Numbered from the stretch's first letter, positions 41,436 to 50,084 are shown. The stretch: DNA of 56,683 nt from Streptomyces canus (GCF_001514145.1 NZ_KQ948671.1:1-56683), one strand, 5' to 3'. Notes: generated from the letters alone by a model not told the origin. Program-made: numbers and translations.

Positions 41436-43369
41436 ACGACCGTGCAGGCCGCCGCCGCGCCCGTCGACTCGCGATCGGTACGGCGGTGGTGCTCGCGCTG
41501 GCCGGGATGAACGGCCCGTGGCTGTACCGCTTCGGGACGGAGAAATACCACCAGTACCAGATCAACAAGCCCGAGTACAAAGCCGAGAACGGCAAGTGGG
41601 AGATCCTCGACTTCCCGGAGAAGTACCGGCAGAACACCATCCACGCGGCGCTGCTGCGCACCGGGAAGGTGCTGCTGGTGGCGGGCTCGGGCAACAACCA
41701 GGACAACTTCGACGCGAAGAAGTTCGACACCCGGATCTGGGACCCGGTCAAGGGCACGATCAAGAAAGTGCCGACCCCCAGCGACCTGTTCTGCACGGGG
41801 CACACGCAGCTCGCGAACGGCAATCTGCTGATCGCCGGTGGCACCAAGCGGTACGAGAAGCTCAAGGGTGACGTCACCAAGGCCGGCGGCCTGATGATCG
41901 TCCACAACGAGAACCCGGACCAGCCGATCACCCTGCCGGCGGGCACCAAGTTCACCGGCAAGGAGAACGGCAAGACCTTCGTCTCCAAGGACCCGGTCGT
42001 CGTGGAGCGGGCCACGAAGGTCTTCGACAAGCAGACCGGGAAGTTCCTGCGCAACGACCCCGGCCTCGGGCGTATCTACGTCGAGGCGCAGAAGAGCGGC
42101 GCCAAGTACGAGACGGGTACCCAGGACAACTACCGGATCCAGGGTCTGACCGGCACCGATGCCCGTAACACCTACGGCATCGCGCAGAAGCTCGCGCTCG
42201 ACAAGAAGGACTTCCAGGGGATCCGGGACGCCTTCGAGTTCGACCCGGTCGCCGAGAAGTACATCAAGGTCGACCCGATGAAGGAGGCCCGCTGGTATCC
42301 GACGCTCACGACCCTGAGCGACGGGAAGATCCTCAGTGTCTCCGGGCTCGACGACATCGGGCAGCTGGTGCCGGGCAAGAACGAGGTCTTCGACCCGAAG
42401 ACCAAGAAGTGGACGTACCTGCCGAAGGTCCGTCAGTTCCCGACGTACCCGGCGCTGTTCCTCATGCAGAACGGCAAGGTCTTCTACTCGGGGTCGAACG
42501 CGGGGTACGGGCCGGACAACGTGGGCCGGGTCCCGGGCATCTGGGACGTGGACACCAACAAGTTCACGAAGATCCCGGGGCTCAGCGACGCCAACGAGAT
42601 GGAGACCTCCGGGACCGTGCTGCTGCCGCCGGCGCAGGACGAGAAGTACATGGTGATCGGGGGCGGCGGGGTCGGTGAGTCCGCGCTGTCCAGCAACCGG
42701 ACGCGGATCGTGGACATGAAGGCGGGCAGCCCGAAGTTCGTGGACGGGCCGACGCTGGAGAAGGGGACGCGGTATCCGCAGGCGTCGATCCTTCCCGACG
42801 ACAGCGTGCTGGTGTCCGGGGGGTCGGAGGACTATCGCGGGCGCGGTGACTCCAACATCCTTCAGGCCCGGCTGTACCACCCGGACACGAACACGTTCGA
42901 GTCGGTGGCCGATCCTCTCGTGGGGCGCAACTACCACTCCGGGTCGCTGCTGTTGCCGGACGGGCGGGTGATGTTCTTCGGTTCTGACTCGCTGTACGGC
43001 GACAAGGCGAACACGAAGCCGGGCGTCTTCGAGCAGCGGATCGAGATCTATACGCCGCCCTATCTGTACCGGGATTCCCGGCCGTCGCTGTCCGGGGGGC
43101 CACAGACGATCGCTCGGGGTGCCTCCGGGACGTTCACCTCTCCGCAGGCTTCTGTGATCAAGAAGGTGCGGTTGATCCGGCCCAGCGCGTCAACTCATGT
43201 GACCGATGTGGATCAGCGGTCCATCGAGCTGAAGTTCACGGTGTCCGGGGACAAGGTGAAGGTGACGGTGCCGGAGAACAAGAATCTGGTGCAGTCGGGG
43301 TGGTACATGGTGTTCGTCGATGACGATCAGGGGACGCCCTCGAAGGCACAGTGGGTGCGAGTTCCTTAG
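41432..43369 (+). CDS. glxA: GlxA: galactose-oxidase-like radical copper oxidase
   Basis: 645 aa extracytoplasmic, membrane-anchored (one N-terminal segment at about 12-31). Mono-copper radical oxidase: Cys121 in LFCTGHT and Tyr289 in ARWYPTLTT should form the thioether cofactor, with Trp288 next to it. Copper ligands by my count are Tyr501/His502 in NYHSGSL and His589 in STHVTDVDQ. The chain is a seven-bladed beta-propeller (kelch-like GSN.. and GGTK.. turns) ending in a small beta domain (SVIKKVRLIRPSAS). Required with CslA for glycan deposition in Streptomyces; acts on the glucan or on a terminal alcohol. Overlaps cslA. Confidence 0.95.
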   Translation: MNDRAGRRRARRLAIGTAVVLALAGMNGPWLYRFGTEKYHQYQINKPEYKAENGKWEILDFPEKYRQNTIHAALLRTGKVLLVAGSGNNQDNFDAKKFDTRIWDPVKGTIKKVPTPSDLFCTGHTQLANGNLLIAGGTKRYEKLKGDVTKAGGLMIVHNENPDQPITLPAGTKFTGKENGKTFVSKDPVVVERATKVFDKQTGKFLRNDPGLGRIYVEAQKSGAKYETGTQDNYRIQGLTGTDARNTYGIAQKLALDKKDFQGIRDAFEFDPVAEKYIKVDPMKEARWYPTLTTLSDGKILSVSGLDDIGQLVPGKNEVFDPKTKKWTYLPKVRQFPTYPALFLMQNGKVFYSGSNAGYGPDNVGRVPGIWDVDTNKFTKIPGLSDANEMETSGTVLLPPAQDEKYMVIGGGGVGESALSSNRTRIVDMKAGSPKFVDGPTLEKGTRYPQASILPDDSVLVSGGSEDYRGRGDSNILQARLYHPDTNTFESVADPLVGRNYHSGSLLLPDGRVMFFGSDSLYGDKANTKPGVFEQRIEIYTPPYLYRDSRPSLSGGPQTIARGASGTFTSPQASVIKKVRLIRPSASTHVTDVDQRSIELKFTVSGDKVKVTVPENKNLVQSGWYMVFVDDDQGTPSKAQWVRVP

Positions 43370-43374
43370 CACTG

Positions 43375-43415
43375 CGACGCTCCCGCACCTTTGCTTCTCG
43401 GGTGCGGGAGCGTCG
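43375..43415. terminator. Bidirectional terminator between glxA and cslZ
   Basis: Perfect 15-bp stem CGACGCTCCCGCACC (43375-43389) / GGTGCGGGAGCGTCG (43401-43415) with an 11-nt loop, five bases after glxA. Confidence 0.85.
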
Positions 43416-43472
43416 TGGCTTGTCGCGCCCACGCGGCGGAGCCGCAAATCGATACAGCCCCGCGCCCCTAGG
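43416..43472. repeat. Dispersed intergenic repeat, minus orientation; supplies cslZ stop
   Basis: 57 bp ending in CCGCGCCCCTAGG. Its reverse complement matches 52578-52635 with few differences, including the inverted GCGGCTCCGCCGC block. The cslZ stop codon (43468-43470) lies in it. Confidence 0.75.
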
Positions 43473-44508
43473 TGTCCGAACCTCGCGCCAGCTTCAATGC
43501 GTAGGTCGGCCACCACTCGCCCGCCTTCGGGCCGCCCTTGCACTCGCCGTCCGACTCGCCCGGGCGCTTGACCCACAGGTAGGCGTCCACCAAGGGGTCT
43601 GCCGTCTTTATGGTCGGCGTCTCCCCCAGGGCCCTGCCCGGTGGATTGCACCAGCGTTCGTTCTCGTCGCCCTCCTTGTACGGGCCGTTGCCGTTGCGGC
43701 TGGTGTCGATGACGAAGTGTTTGTTGCCGACCTTGGCGGAGAGCTGCTTGCCGTAGGTGATGGAGTCCTTGGTGGAGTAGAAGTTGGAGACGTTCACCGA
43801 GAAGCCGTCGGCCTTGGCGACGCCGGCCCACTTCAGGGGCTCGAAGATCTCGTCGGGGTGGCCCCAGCCCGCGTTGCCCGCGTCCAGGTAGACCTTCGTG
43901 TTCTTCAGGGACTTGAGCTTCTCGATGGCGCCGGTGAGCAGGTCGTAGCGCTCCTCGTGGAACTCGTCCTTGGTGCAGCCGTCGACCAGGTGCAGAACCG
44001 CGTCCGGTTCGAGGATCACCGTCGCCGAGCGGTCACCGATGCCCGCCGCCACACCGTCGATCCAGGTCCGGTAGGCGTTGCCGTCGGCGGCGCCGCCCTG
44101 GGAGTACTGGCCGCAGTCGCGGTGCGGGATGTTGTAGAGGACCAGAAGGGCCGTACGGCCCGCCTTGTCCGCGGCCTCGGTGAAACCGCGTGCCTCCTGC
44201 TCCGGGTTCTCCGGGCCGATCCACTCGCCGGTCGGCTGCTGGGCGATCTTGCGGATCTGATCGGCCTCGTCGTCCTTGCCGCTCTTCGCATACGCCGCGA
44301 CCTGCTGGGCCGCGTTGCCGTCCGGGTTGACCCAGAACGGGTCGGCCTCCTTGGGCTGCTGGGTGATCCCGGCACCGGCCTTGCCGCCTTCGCCCTCCTT
44401 GTTCCCGTCTCCCGAGGACGAACACGCGGCGAGCAGCAGTGCCGCCCCCAGCACCGCCGCGGAAACCCGTGCGCGGGTCGCCCTCCTGGCCCCCCTGCTG
44501 ACGTACAT
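43468..44508 (-). CDS. cslZ: CslZ: secreted GH6-family glycoside hydrolase
   Basis: 346 aa from ATG 44508, chosen for GGGGGGAATTGG just upstream. Lipoprotein signal with LLLAACSSS. GH6 marks: LVLYNIPHRDCGQYSQGGA, the catalytic Asp in TVILEPDAVLHL, GWGHPDEIFEPLKWAG, and NRNGNGPYKEGDENERWCNP. These are the motifs of beta-1,4-glucanases/cellobiohydrolases, so it should cleave the CslA-made glucan. It faces glxA across a strong terminator. Usually the third member of the csl locus. Confidence 0.92.
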   Translation of the reverse strand: MYVSRGARRATRARVSAAVLGAALLLAACSSSGDGNKEGEGGKAGAGITQQPKEADPFWVNPDGNAAQQVAAYAKSGKDDEADQIRKIAQQPTGEWIGPENPEQEARGFTEAADKAGRTALLVLYNIPHRDCGQYSQGGAADGNAYRTWIDGVAAGIGDRSATVILEPDAVLHLVDGCTKDEFHEERYDLLTGAIEKLKSLKNTKVYLDAGNAGWGHPDEIFEPLKWAGVAKADGFSVNVSNFYSTKDSITYGKQLSAKVGNKHFVIDTSRNGNGPYKEGDENERWCNPPGRALGETPTIKTADPLVDAYLWVKRPGESDGECKGGPKAGEWWPTYALKLARGSDT

Positions 44509-44670
44509 CCAATTCCCCCCTGGGTGCACCGTGGCAAGTCTCAATCGTGACACACCCGTCGCGCCGCCAACGAGGTCGCCGGAGCCTTGTCCACGAGCCG
44601 TTACAGCACCGAAGGTCGGGGGAGGCGCGCGCGGGTACGGGCGCTCGTCGACGGAGGGGAGTGCTCAGCG

Positions 44671-45331
44671 ATGCGGTACGCCACCAGGGAGATCCGGCTG
44701 GCCTCGGCACTGGTGGAGGCGGCGGACACCCTCGTCGAGGGCTTCGAGGCCATCCGGTACTCACAACGGGTCTCCGACCACTGTGTGGAACTGCTCAACG
44801 CCCGGGCGGCCGGAGTGATGCCGGCAGCACGGCGGCGGCCCCTGTCTGGACAGCTACGGCTCGGGAGAGCCCGTACTGCCGGTCTCCCTACGCATCGCCC
44901 ATGCGGACGCCCGCTGGCCCGACTTCACCGAACGGGCCCTCAGGCACGACATCGTGACAACGTTCGCGGTGCCGCTGCGCCGCCGCGGGAACCTGCTGGG
45001 CACCCTCAACGTGTTCGTACCAACGTTGCCCGACACCACTCCGGCCGACGACTCCACCTCCGAGCTCCATGTCGCCCAGGCCCTCGCCGACGCCGCCGCG
45101 CTCGGCCTGCAGAACCGCAGCACCTACGCCCAGTACCGCGCCCTGTCCGGGCAGTTGCAGGGAGCCCTCTCCAGCAGGGTCCGCGCCGACGAGGCGTTCA
45201 TGGCGCTGCGGCAGTACGCGCGACGGCAGCGACTGCCCCTGGACCAGGTGGCGAGCGCGGTCGTCGAGGGCGTCGTCGACGACGCCGAGCTCCGCCGGGA
45301 GAGCGGAACGAGCGCCGACGGACCCGCGTAG
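44671..45331 (+). pseudogene. GAF-ANTAR regulator, disrupted by an internal out-of-frame deletion
   Basis: 5' part (44671-44820) encodes a GAF-ANTAR start: MRYATREIRLASALVEAADT, then SDHCVELLNARAAGVM. From base 44822 a different frame continues the family sequence with HGGGPCLDSYGSGEPV, ADARWPDFTERAL, TTFAVPLRRRGNLLGTLNVF and the ANTAR helix block (LQGALSSRV ... YARRQRLPLDQVASAVV). The roughly 25 residues normally between AGVM and HGGG are missing and the join is out of frame by one. Neither frame alone encodes the whole protein. I read this as an inactivated gene; the 5' fragment would continue in the wrong frame. Confidence 0.8.
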
Positions 45332-45604
45332 GACCTGTACCACCAGGCCGTATGACGGAGAGCCACGAGAACGGGACTTGGCGTCAACCAGCCTCTAGGC
45401 CCGGGCGCTCATCCGTTCTAGAGTCTCCTCATACGGACACGGCCCCAGCCCCTGGCCGCGGTCAGCACCGACCGAGCCTCCCATGCCTCCCGCGCCGTCG
45501 CCGGGTTATTCCCGCAGCCCGAGCGCGCGCGGTCGAGGACCGGCCCGGTCGGCGACTTCGGGGGGAGCGGGTCGCCGACCGGGCCAGGTGCCGCCTGCGG
45601 GGCC

Positions 45605-46306
45605 CTAGAGACCCGTGCCCGTCAGATACGCCGAGACGACCACGTTCGCCGTGTAGCTGCGGGTCGCCCGGTCGAAGGTGCCGCCGCAGGTGATCAGGCG
45701 CAGTTCGGCGCGGCCCGACTCGCGTGGGCCGTAGGCCTGGTGGGCGTCGAAGCTCTCGCGGCCGAGGAGCCGTACGTTGTCCACGGTGAACTCGGCGACC
45801 CTGCCGTCGTCGCGGATCACCCGGACCGTCTCGCCCGGCTTCAGGGAGCTGATCCGGTAGAACACCGCGGGCCGGGTCTCGGTGTCGACGTGTCCCACCA
45901 TCAGCGCGGTCCCGGCGGCACCGGGTTTCGCGCCGGCCGCGTACCAGCCGACGATTCCGGGCCGGCCGAAGGGCGGCGGGTCGAGGGCGCCCCGCGCGTC
46001 CAGGCCGCGGGCCACCACGGGCGCCTGCACCCCGAGGTCCGGGATGTCGAGGCGCTGGGGCAGCGCTTCCTTCAAGGGGCGTGCGGCGGGCGGCAGTTCG
46101 ACGGTCTCGGGCGGGCGCCCGACCGCGGCCATGTCGCCGGTGGTCGGCGCGGACACGCCGTGCCGTACGTCGGTCACCTCGCGGCCCCACAGCCACAGCC
46201 CGAGCAGCAGCACCGCCCAGGTCACGCCGGCCAGCAGCCGTCCGGTCCCGGAGACGTGTGCGCGGTGGGCGGGACCGCCTTCCTGGTCGGAGAAACGGTC
46301 GGACAT
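45605..46306 (-). CDS. Class F-type sortase
   Basis: 233 aa. One N-terminal membrane segment (about 24-41), then a sortase barrel with the catalytic His in ALMVGHVDTE, Cys in LRLITCGGTFD and Arg in TRSYTANVVV. The short spacing and CGG after Cys match the class F proteins of Streptomyces. It is six bases after a small secreted-protein gene and probably co-transcribed with it. Anchors proteins to peptidoglycan. Target is unclear; neither neighbour has a canonical LPXTG, but the protein encoded at 47845 carries LASTG. Confidence 0.88.
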   Translation of the reverse strand: MSDRFSDQEGGPAHRAHVSGTGRLLAGVTWAVLLLGLWLWGREVTDVRHGVSAPTTGDMAAVGRPPETVELPPAARPLKEALPQRLDIPDLGVQAPVVARGLDARGALDPPPFGRPGIVGWYAAGAKPGAAGTALMVGHVDTETRPAVFYRISSLKPGETVRVIRDDGRVAEFTVDNVRLLGRESFDAHQAYGPRESGRAELRLITCGGTFDRATRSYTANVVVSAYLTGTGL

Positions 46307-46312
46307 CTCCGG

Positions 46313-46864
46313 TCAGCCCGTCCCGCGACTCCGGCGGCTGCGGCGCAGCACTACGGCGACCGCCGCGACCCCGGCGAGCACCAGCCCGGTCACGGTCTGC
46401 CCGGTGCCGGGGCCGGTGGGTTGGGGCTCCATCGCGGAGAGGTGGGTGGCGGTCCAGCCGCCGCCCGCGTTCACCGGGGCGACGGGGGTCGCGAGGGCGG
46501 TGGCGGTCGCCGTGGCCGTGGCGCCGGCGCCCTTTGCCGCTACGACCGTGATCCGGCCCTTCACCTGGAAGTCGGCGCAGGTGATCTGCACGTCGTAGGG
46601 CCCGGGTTCGATCGAGGAGCGGACGCGGGTCTCGCCGGTGAGACTGCCGTCGGCCCCCGTCAGCCGGGCGTCCGCGACGAATGCGGCCGAGGCGGCGGTG
46701 GCCGTCCTCCCCGCGCAGCCGGTCACCCGCAGCGTGAGATCGGCGCCGGCGGCCGGGGAGGAGGGAGTCACCGAGACGCTGCCGCCGTCCGCCGCCTGCG
46801 CGGCCGGGGCGAAGGCGGCGACAGCCAGGACCGCGGTACAGAGAGTGAGGCGTAGTGAACCCAT
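46313..46864 (-). CDS. Secreted, C-terminally anchored protein upstream of the sortase
   Basis: 183 aa from an ATG with GGAGG six bases upstream. Signal peptide (about 1-24, ending AAQAADGG), an Ig-like beta domain with two Cys pairs (VTGCAGRT, VQITCADF), a Thr/Ala-rich linker, then a hydrophobic segment (about 153-172) and basic tail RRSRRSRGTG. The layout is that of a sorted surface protein, but the sequence before the helix (QPTGPGTGQTVTG) is not LPXTG. Six-base gap to the sortase gene suggests co-expression. The ribosome-binding site is buried in the hairpin at 46871-46888. Unknown ligand or role. Confidence 0.8.
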   Translation of the reverse strand: MGSLRLTLCTAVLAVAAFAPAAQAADGGSVSVTPSSPAAGADLTLRVTGCAGRTATAASAAFVADARLTGADGSLTGETRVRSSIEPGPYDVQITCADFQVKGRITVVAAKGAGATATATATALATPVAPVNAGGGWTATHLSAMEPQPTGPGTGQTVTGLVLAGVAAVAVVLRRSRRSRGTG

Positions 46865-46870
46865 CGTGAA

Positions 46871-46888
46871 CCTCCAGATACCTGGAGG
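46871..46888 (-). promoter_or_regulatory. Hairpin that can hide the ribosome-binding site of the surface-protein gene
   Basis: On the transcript: CCUCCAG-GUAU-CUGGAGG, a perfect 7-bp stem with 4-nt loop, ending six bases before the AUG at 46864. The 3' arm contains the GGAGG Shine-Dalgarno sequence. Candidate translational control element. Confidence 0.5.
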
Positions 46889-46951
46889 GTCTCCCGGGGA
46901 GCCCGGGTCCGCATCCCGAAGCGGTTCCGTGTTGCTCCGTTCGGGTCCGCC

Positions 46952-47731
46952 TCAGATCCGGTCGACGAGGTCCGCGATGGAGTCCACGACCTTCGAGGGC
47001 CGGTACGGGAAGTCCTCGACCTGCTCGGGGCGGGTCAGGCCGGTGAGCACCAGGAAGGTCTGCATGCCGGCCTCCATGCCGGCCAGCACGTCGGTGTCCA
47101 TGCGGTCGCCGATCATCGCGCTGGTCTCGGAGTGCGCGCCGATGGTGTTGAGCCCGGTGCGCATCATCAGCGGGTTGGGCTTGCCCGCGAAGTACGGCTG
47201 CTTGCCGGTCGCCTTGGTGATCAGGGCGGCGACGGCGCCGGTGGCCGGCAGCGCGCCCTCGGCGGAGGGGCCGGTCTCGTCGGGGTTGGTGCAGATGAAG
47301 CGGGCGCCGTCGTTGATGAGCCGGACCGCCTTGGTCATGGCCTCGAAGGAGTAGGTGCGCGTCTCCCCGAGAACGACGTAGTCGGGCTCGTGGTCGGTGA
47401 GGATGTAGCCGATGTCGTGCAGCGCGGTGGTCAGACCCGCCTCGCCGATGACGTACGCCGTGCCCTCGGGCCGCTGGTCGTCCAGGAACTGGGCGGTGGC
47501 CAGGGCGGAGGTCCAGATGTTCTCGATCGGGACGTCCAGGCCCATGCGGCGCAGGCGGGCGTGCAGGTCGCGCGGGGTGTAGATGGAGTTGTTGGTCAGC
47601 ACCAGGAAGGGCTTGCCGGACTCGCGGAGCTTCTTCAGGAAGGCGTCGGCGCCGGGGATCGGCACGCCCTCGTGGATGAGCACACCGTCCATGTCGGTGA
47701 GCCACGAATCGATGGGCTTGCGGTCTGCCAT
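46952..47731 (-). CDS. HAD-IIA (NagD-like) phosphatase
   Basis: 259 aa cytosolic haloacid-dehalogenase hydrolase. Motif I is WLTDMDGVLIHEG (nucleophile Asp of DMDG), motif II is VLTNNS, motif III lies in AGKPNPLM, motif IV is MIGDRMDTDVLAGM. The cap arrangement with NNSIYTPRDL and LGET places it in the NagD/4-nitrophenylphosphatase group, which removes phosphate from sugar phosphates, nucleotides or glycolate phosphate. AGGAG precedes the ATG. Specific substrate unknown. Confidence 0.92.
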   Translation of the reverse strand: MADRKPIDSWLTDMDGVLIHEGVPIPGADAFLKKLRESGKPFLVLTNNSIYTPRDLHARLRRMGLDVPIENIWTSALATAQFLDDQRPEGTAYVIGEAGLTTALHDIGYILTDHEPDYVVLGETRTYSFEAMTKAVRLINDGARFICTNPDETGPSAEGALPATGAVAALITKATGKQPYFAGKPNPLMMRTGLNTIGAHSETSAMIGDRMDTDVLAGMEAGMQTFLVLTGLTRPEQVEDFPYRPSKVVDSIADLVDRI

Positions 47732-47844
47732 GTGCGGGGTCTCCTGCCGTACGCGTGTACGCCGTGCTGCGTCGGCCCCAGCCTAGACAGTGGCCCGATC
47801 TTGGGGGAATGGCCGGTTCGGGACAGGTCTCGGAAGGTTTGGGG

Positions 47845-48813
47845 TCAACGGCGGCCACGTGCTCGCAGGATCGCGCCCACCGTGACCAGGAGGAGGGAGA
47901 GGGTCGCGAGGGCGGCGGCGGCCACGCCGGGGCCGGTGCTGGCGAGTTCCGCGACCGCGTCCGTGAAGGGGATGCCTTCCGGGGTGGCCGGGTCGGGGTG
48001 CGGGCTCGAGTTCGGGTTCGGGGTCGGGTCCGGGCTCGAGTTCGGGCTCGGATCGGTGTCGATGCCGAATCGGTAGGCGTTGGACTGCCCCACCCAGTCG
48101 CCGTCATCACCGTGCCGCTGGACGACGGCCGCGTTGACGGTGACCTCGTTCGGCACGGCGTCCGGGGTGAGCGCGAGCCGCACCTTCACGGTGAGGGTCT
48201 TTCCGGGGCCGACGGTGAGCCCGGGTCCTCCGAAAGCCCCGACGAGTTCGTCCTCGTCGGTGCTCTCGAAGCGGACGGCGTGGGTGTGGGGGCCGTCGTA
48301 GAACTCGAGGCGGGGCTGGGAGGGCTTCAGGACGTGCCGCTCGTCGACGAGGACGACGACGGGGTGGACTTCGGCGCAGGTGTGCCGGGTCGTGTTGGTG
48401 ATGTCCAGGTACCAGATGCTGTAGCCGCCACCGGCCTCATAGACGGCGGGGCCGCCGTGGATGCGGGTGGTGAGGGGGAAGGTACGGCCGGTGGGGGCGC
48501 AGGAGTCACCGAGGGGGGCCACGGGGGTAGGGGCGGCGGGGGCTCGGAGGGCCACCGCCGGGGATGCGGGGTCTCGGAGGACCGCCGCCGAGGGTGCGGG
48601 GAACAGAACGGCCGCGGGCGCGGCTGCCGCCTTCAGTGGCGTAGGGAACAGCGCGGCTGCCGCCGGGGATGCGGGGGCTCGGAAGGCCACCGCCGGGGGC
48701 GCGGGGAGCAAAGCAGCCGCGGGCGCGGCTGCCGCCGGGGGTGCGGAAAACAGGGCGGCTGCCGCCGCGAGGCCGAGGAGGGCGGGCGTGGGGGCGTGCA
48801 CATACCGTCGCAT
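47845..48813 (-). CDS. Surface protein with LASTG sorting signal and Ala/Pro repeat region
   Basis: 322 aa from ATG 48813 (GTG 48819 is possible, with AGGG upstream). Signal peptide, then a repetitive Ala/Pro/Leu region (about residues 25-95, units like APASPAAAALFPTP and APSAAVLRDPASPA), a central beta domain (about 100-250; Cys pair SCAPTG, HTCAEVH) and a Pro/Asp/Ser linker. The C-terminal ELASTG, hydrophobic helix and RARGRR tail is a sortase E-type LAXTG sorting signal. Predicted to be covalently wall-anchored. Function unknown. Confidence 0.83.
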   Translation of the reverse strand: MRRYVHAPTPALLGLAAAAALFSAPPAAAAPAAALLPAPPAVAFRAPASPAAAALFPTPLKAAAAPAAVLFPAPSAAVLRDPASPAVALRAPAAPTPVAPLGDSCAPTGRTFPLTTRIHGGPAVYEAGGGYSIWYLDITNTTRHTCAEVHPVVVLVDERHVLKPSQPRLEFYDGPHTHAVRFESTDEDELVGAFGGPGLTVGPGKTLTVKVRLALTPDAVPNEVTVNAAVVQRHGDDGDWVGQSNAYRFGIDTDPSPNSSPDPTPNPNSSPHPDPATPEGIPFTDAVAELASTGPGVAAAALATLSLLLVTVGAILRARGRR

Positions 48814-48896
48814 AAACACATGACCCTGCCGGGTGCGGACGGCCTGCCGGCGATGCCGCTCCGTGCGGCCCGGGAAGTCCCCTCGATCAGCGGACG

Positions 48897-50036
48897 TCAG
48901 GCGTCGGCTCGTCCGAAGAGCGGGCCCAGCACGAGCTGTGCCGCCCCGTCGGCGACCTCGCCGGTCGCGGCGCGTACGGGGACCGGCTCCTCGCCCGCGC
49001 GCCGGGCGCGTTCGTCGAGGACGGCCGCGACCCCTCGTAGGAACGCGTCCGGGGTGGTGGCGATGGTCCGGCCGCCCAGCAGGACCAGGTCGATGTCGAG
49101 CAGGGCGACGAGGTTGCCGGCGGCGATGCCGAGGACCCGGGCTGCTTCGGCGAGGTCGCCGCGGGCCACCGCCGCCAGGCACAGCGCCTCGACGCAGCCC
49201 CTGTCACCGCAGCCGCAGGGCGGCCCGTCGAGCTGGACGACCTGGTGTCCGAACTCCCCGGCCCCGGTCCGCGCGCCCCGGTGCACGGCCCCGTCGACGA
49301 CGAGCCCGGCGCCGAGTCCCGTACCGAGGTGCAGATACGCGAACGACCCGCGCTCCCCCGCGACCGCCAGCCCGAGCGCGGCCGCGTTGGTGTCCTTGTC
49401 GACCACGACGGGCACCCCGAGCCGCCGCGCGAGCGCGTCCCGCAGCGGAAAGCCGTCCCACTCGGGAAAGCCGGTGACGCGGTGCAGTACACCCCGGGTG
49501 TGGTCCAGGGGCCCGGGGAGGGCGACACCGACGCCGAGGAGGGCGGAGAGGGGTTCTGCAGCGACTGCGTCCGCACCGGCCGCCCCCGTCCCGTCCCCTC
49601 CCCGCACTCCCTTCGCCAGCGCCTCGACCTCCCCCGCGACCGCGTCCACCACCGCTTCCGCCCCCGCGCCCAGGTCCAGCGCGGCGCAGCGCTCGGCCAC
49701 CACCGTTCCGGCCAGGTCCACCAGCACGGCCCGCAGTGCGTCCCGGTCCAGGTGGGCGCCCACCGCGTGGCCCGCTCCCGGGACCAGGCGCAGTACGGTC
49801 CGCCGCTTGCCGCCCGTCGAGGCGCGGTGCCCGGCCTCCACCGCGAGGCCCTCCTCCCGGAGCCGGGCGGTGATCTTGCTGACGGCCTGGGGGGTGAGGC
49901 CCGTGCGTTCGGCGAGTTCCAGCCGGCTGATTCCCTCGGCGCCCGCGCCCCGCAGCAGGTCGAGCACGAGCGCGGTGTTGTGGCTGCGCAGGGCCAGGAG
50001 GTTGGCGCCGCCGTTCGTCCTGTTCACGACTGCCAT
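48897..50036 (-). CDS. ROK-family transcriptional regulator
   Basis: 379 aa from ATG 50036 (GTG 50027 possible). N-terminal winged helix (about 20-80: GISRLELAERTGLTPQAVSK and ITARLREEGL) and C-terminal ROK sugar-kinase fold with DKDTNAAALG, HLGTGLGAGLVVDG and the zinc motif GEFGHQVVQLDG..CGCGDRGCVE. It should repress the divergent operon until a sugar or its phosphate binds. A 27-bp perfect inverted repeat in the intergenic region is its likely operator. Confidence 0.9.
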   Translation of the reverse strand: MAVVNRTNGGANLLALRSHNTALVLDLLRGAGAEGISRLELAERTGLTPQAVSKITARLREEGLAVEAGHRASTGGKRRTVLRLVPGAGHAVGAHLDRDALRAVLVDLAGTVVAERCAALDLGAGAEAVVDAVAGEVEALAKGVRGGDGTGAAGADAVAAEPLSALLGVGVALPGPLDHTRGVLHRVTGFPEWDGFPLRDALARRLGVPVVVDKDTNAAALGLAVAGERGSFAYLHLGTGLGAGLVVDGAVHRGARTGAGEFGHQVVQLDGPPCGCGDRGCVEALCLAAVARGDLAEAARVLGIAAGNLVALLDIDLVLLGGRTIATTPDAFLRGVAAVLDERARRAGEEPVPVRAATGEVADGAAQLVLGPLFGRADA

Positions 50037-50051
50037 TCTCCGCCTCGCTTG

Positions 50052-50078
50052 CACTTTGGCAACAGCGTTGCCAAAGTG
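50052..50078. promoter_or_regulatory. Operator palindrome between ROK regulator and oxidoreductase
   Basis: Two perfect 12-bp arms, CACTTTGGCAAC and GTTGCCAAAGTG, separated by 3 bp. It fills most of the 48-bp gap between the divergent start codons (50036 and 50085), so one bound dimer would shut off both genes. Confidence 0.85.
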
Positions 50079-50084
50079 GGAGGC

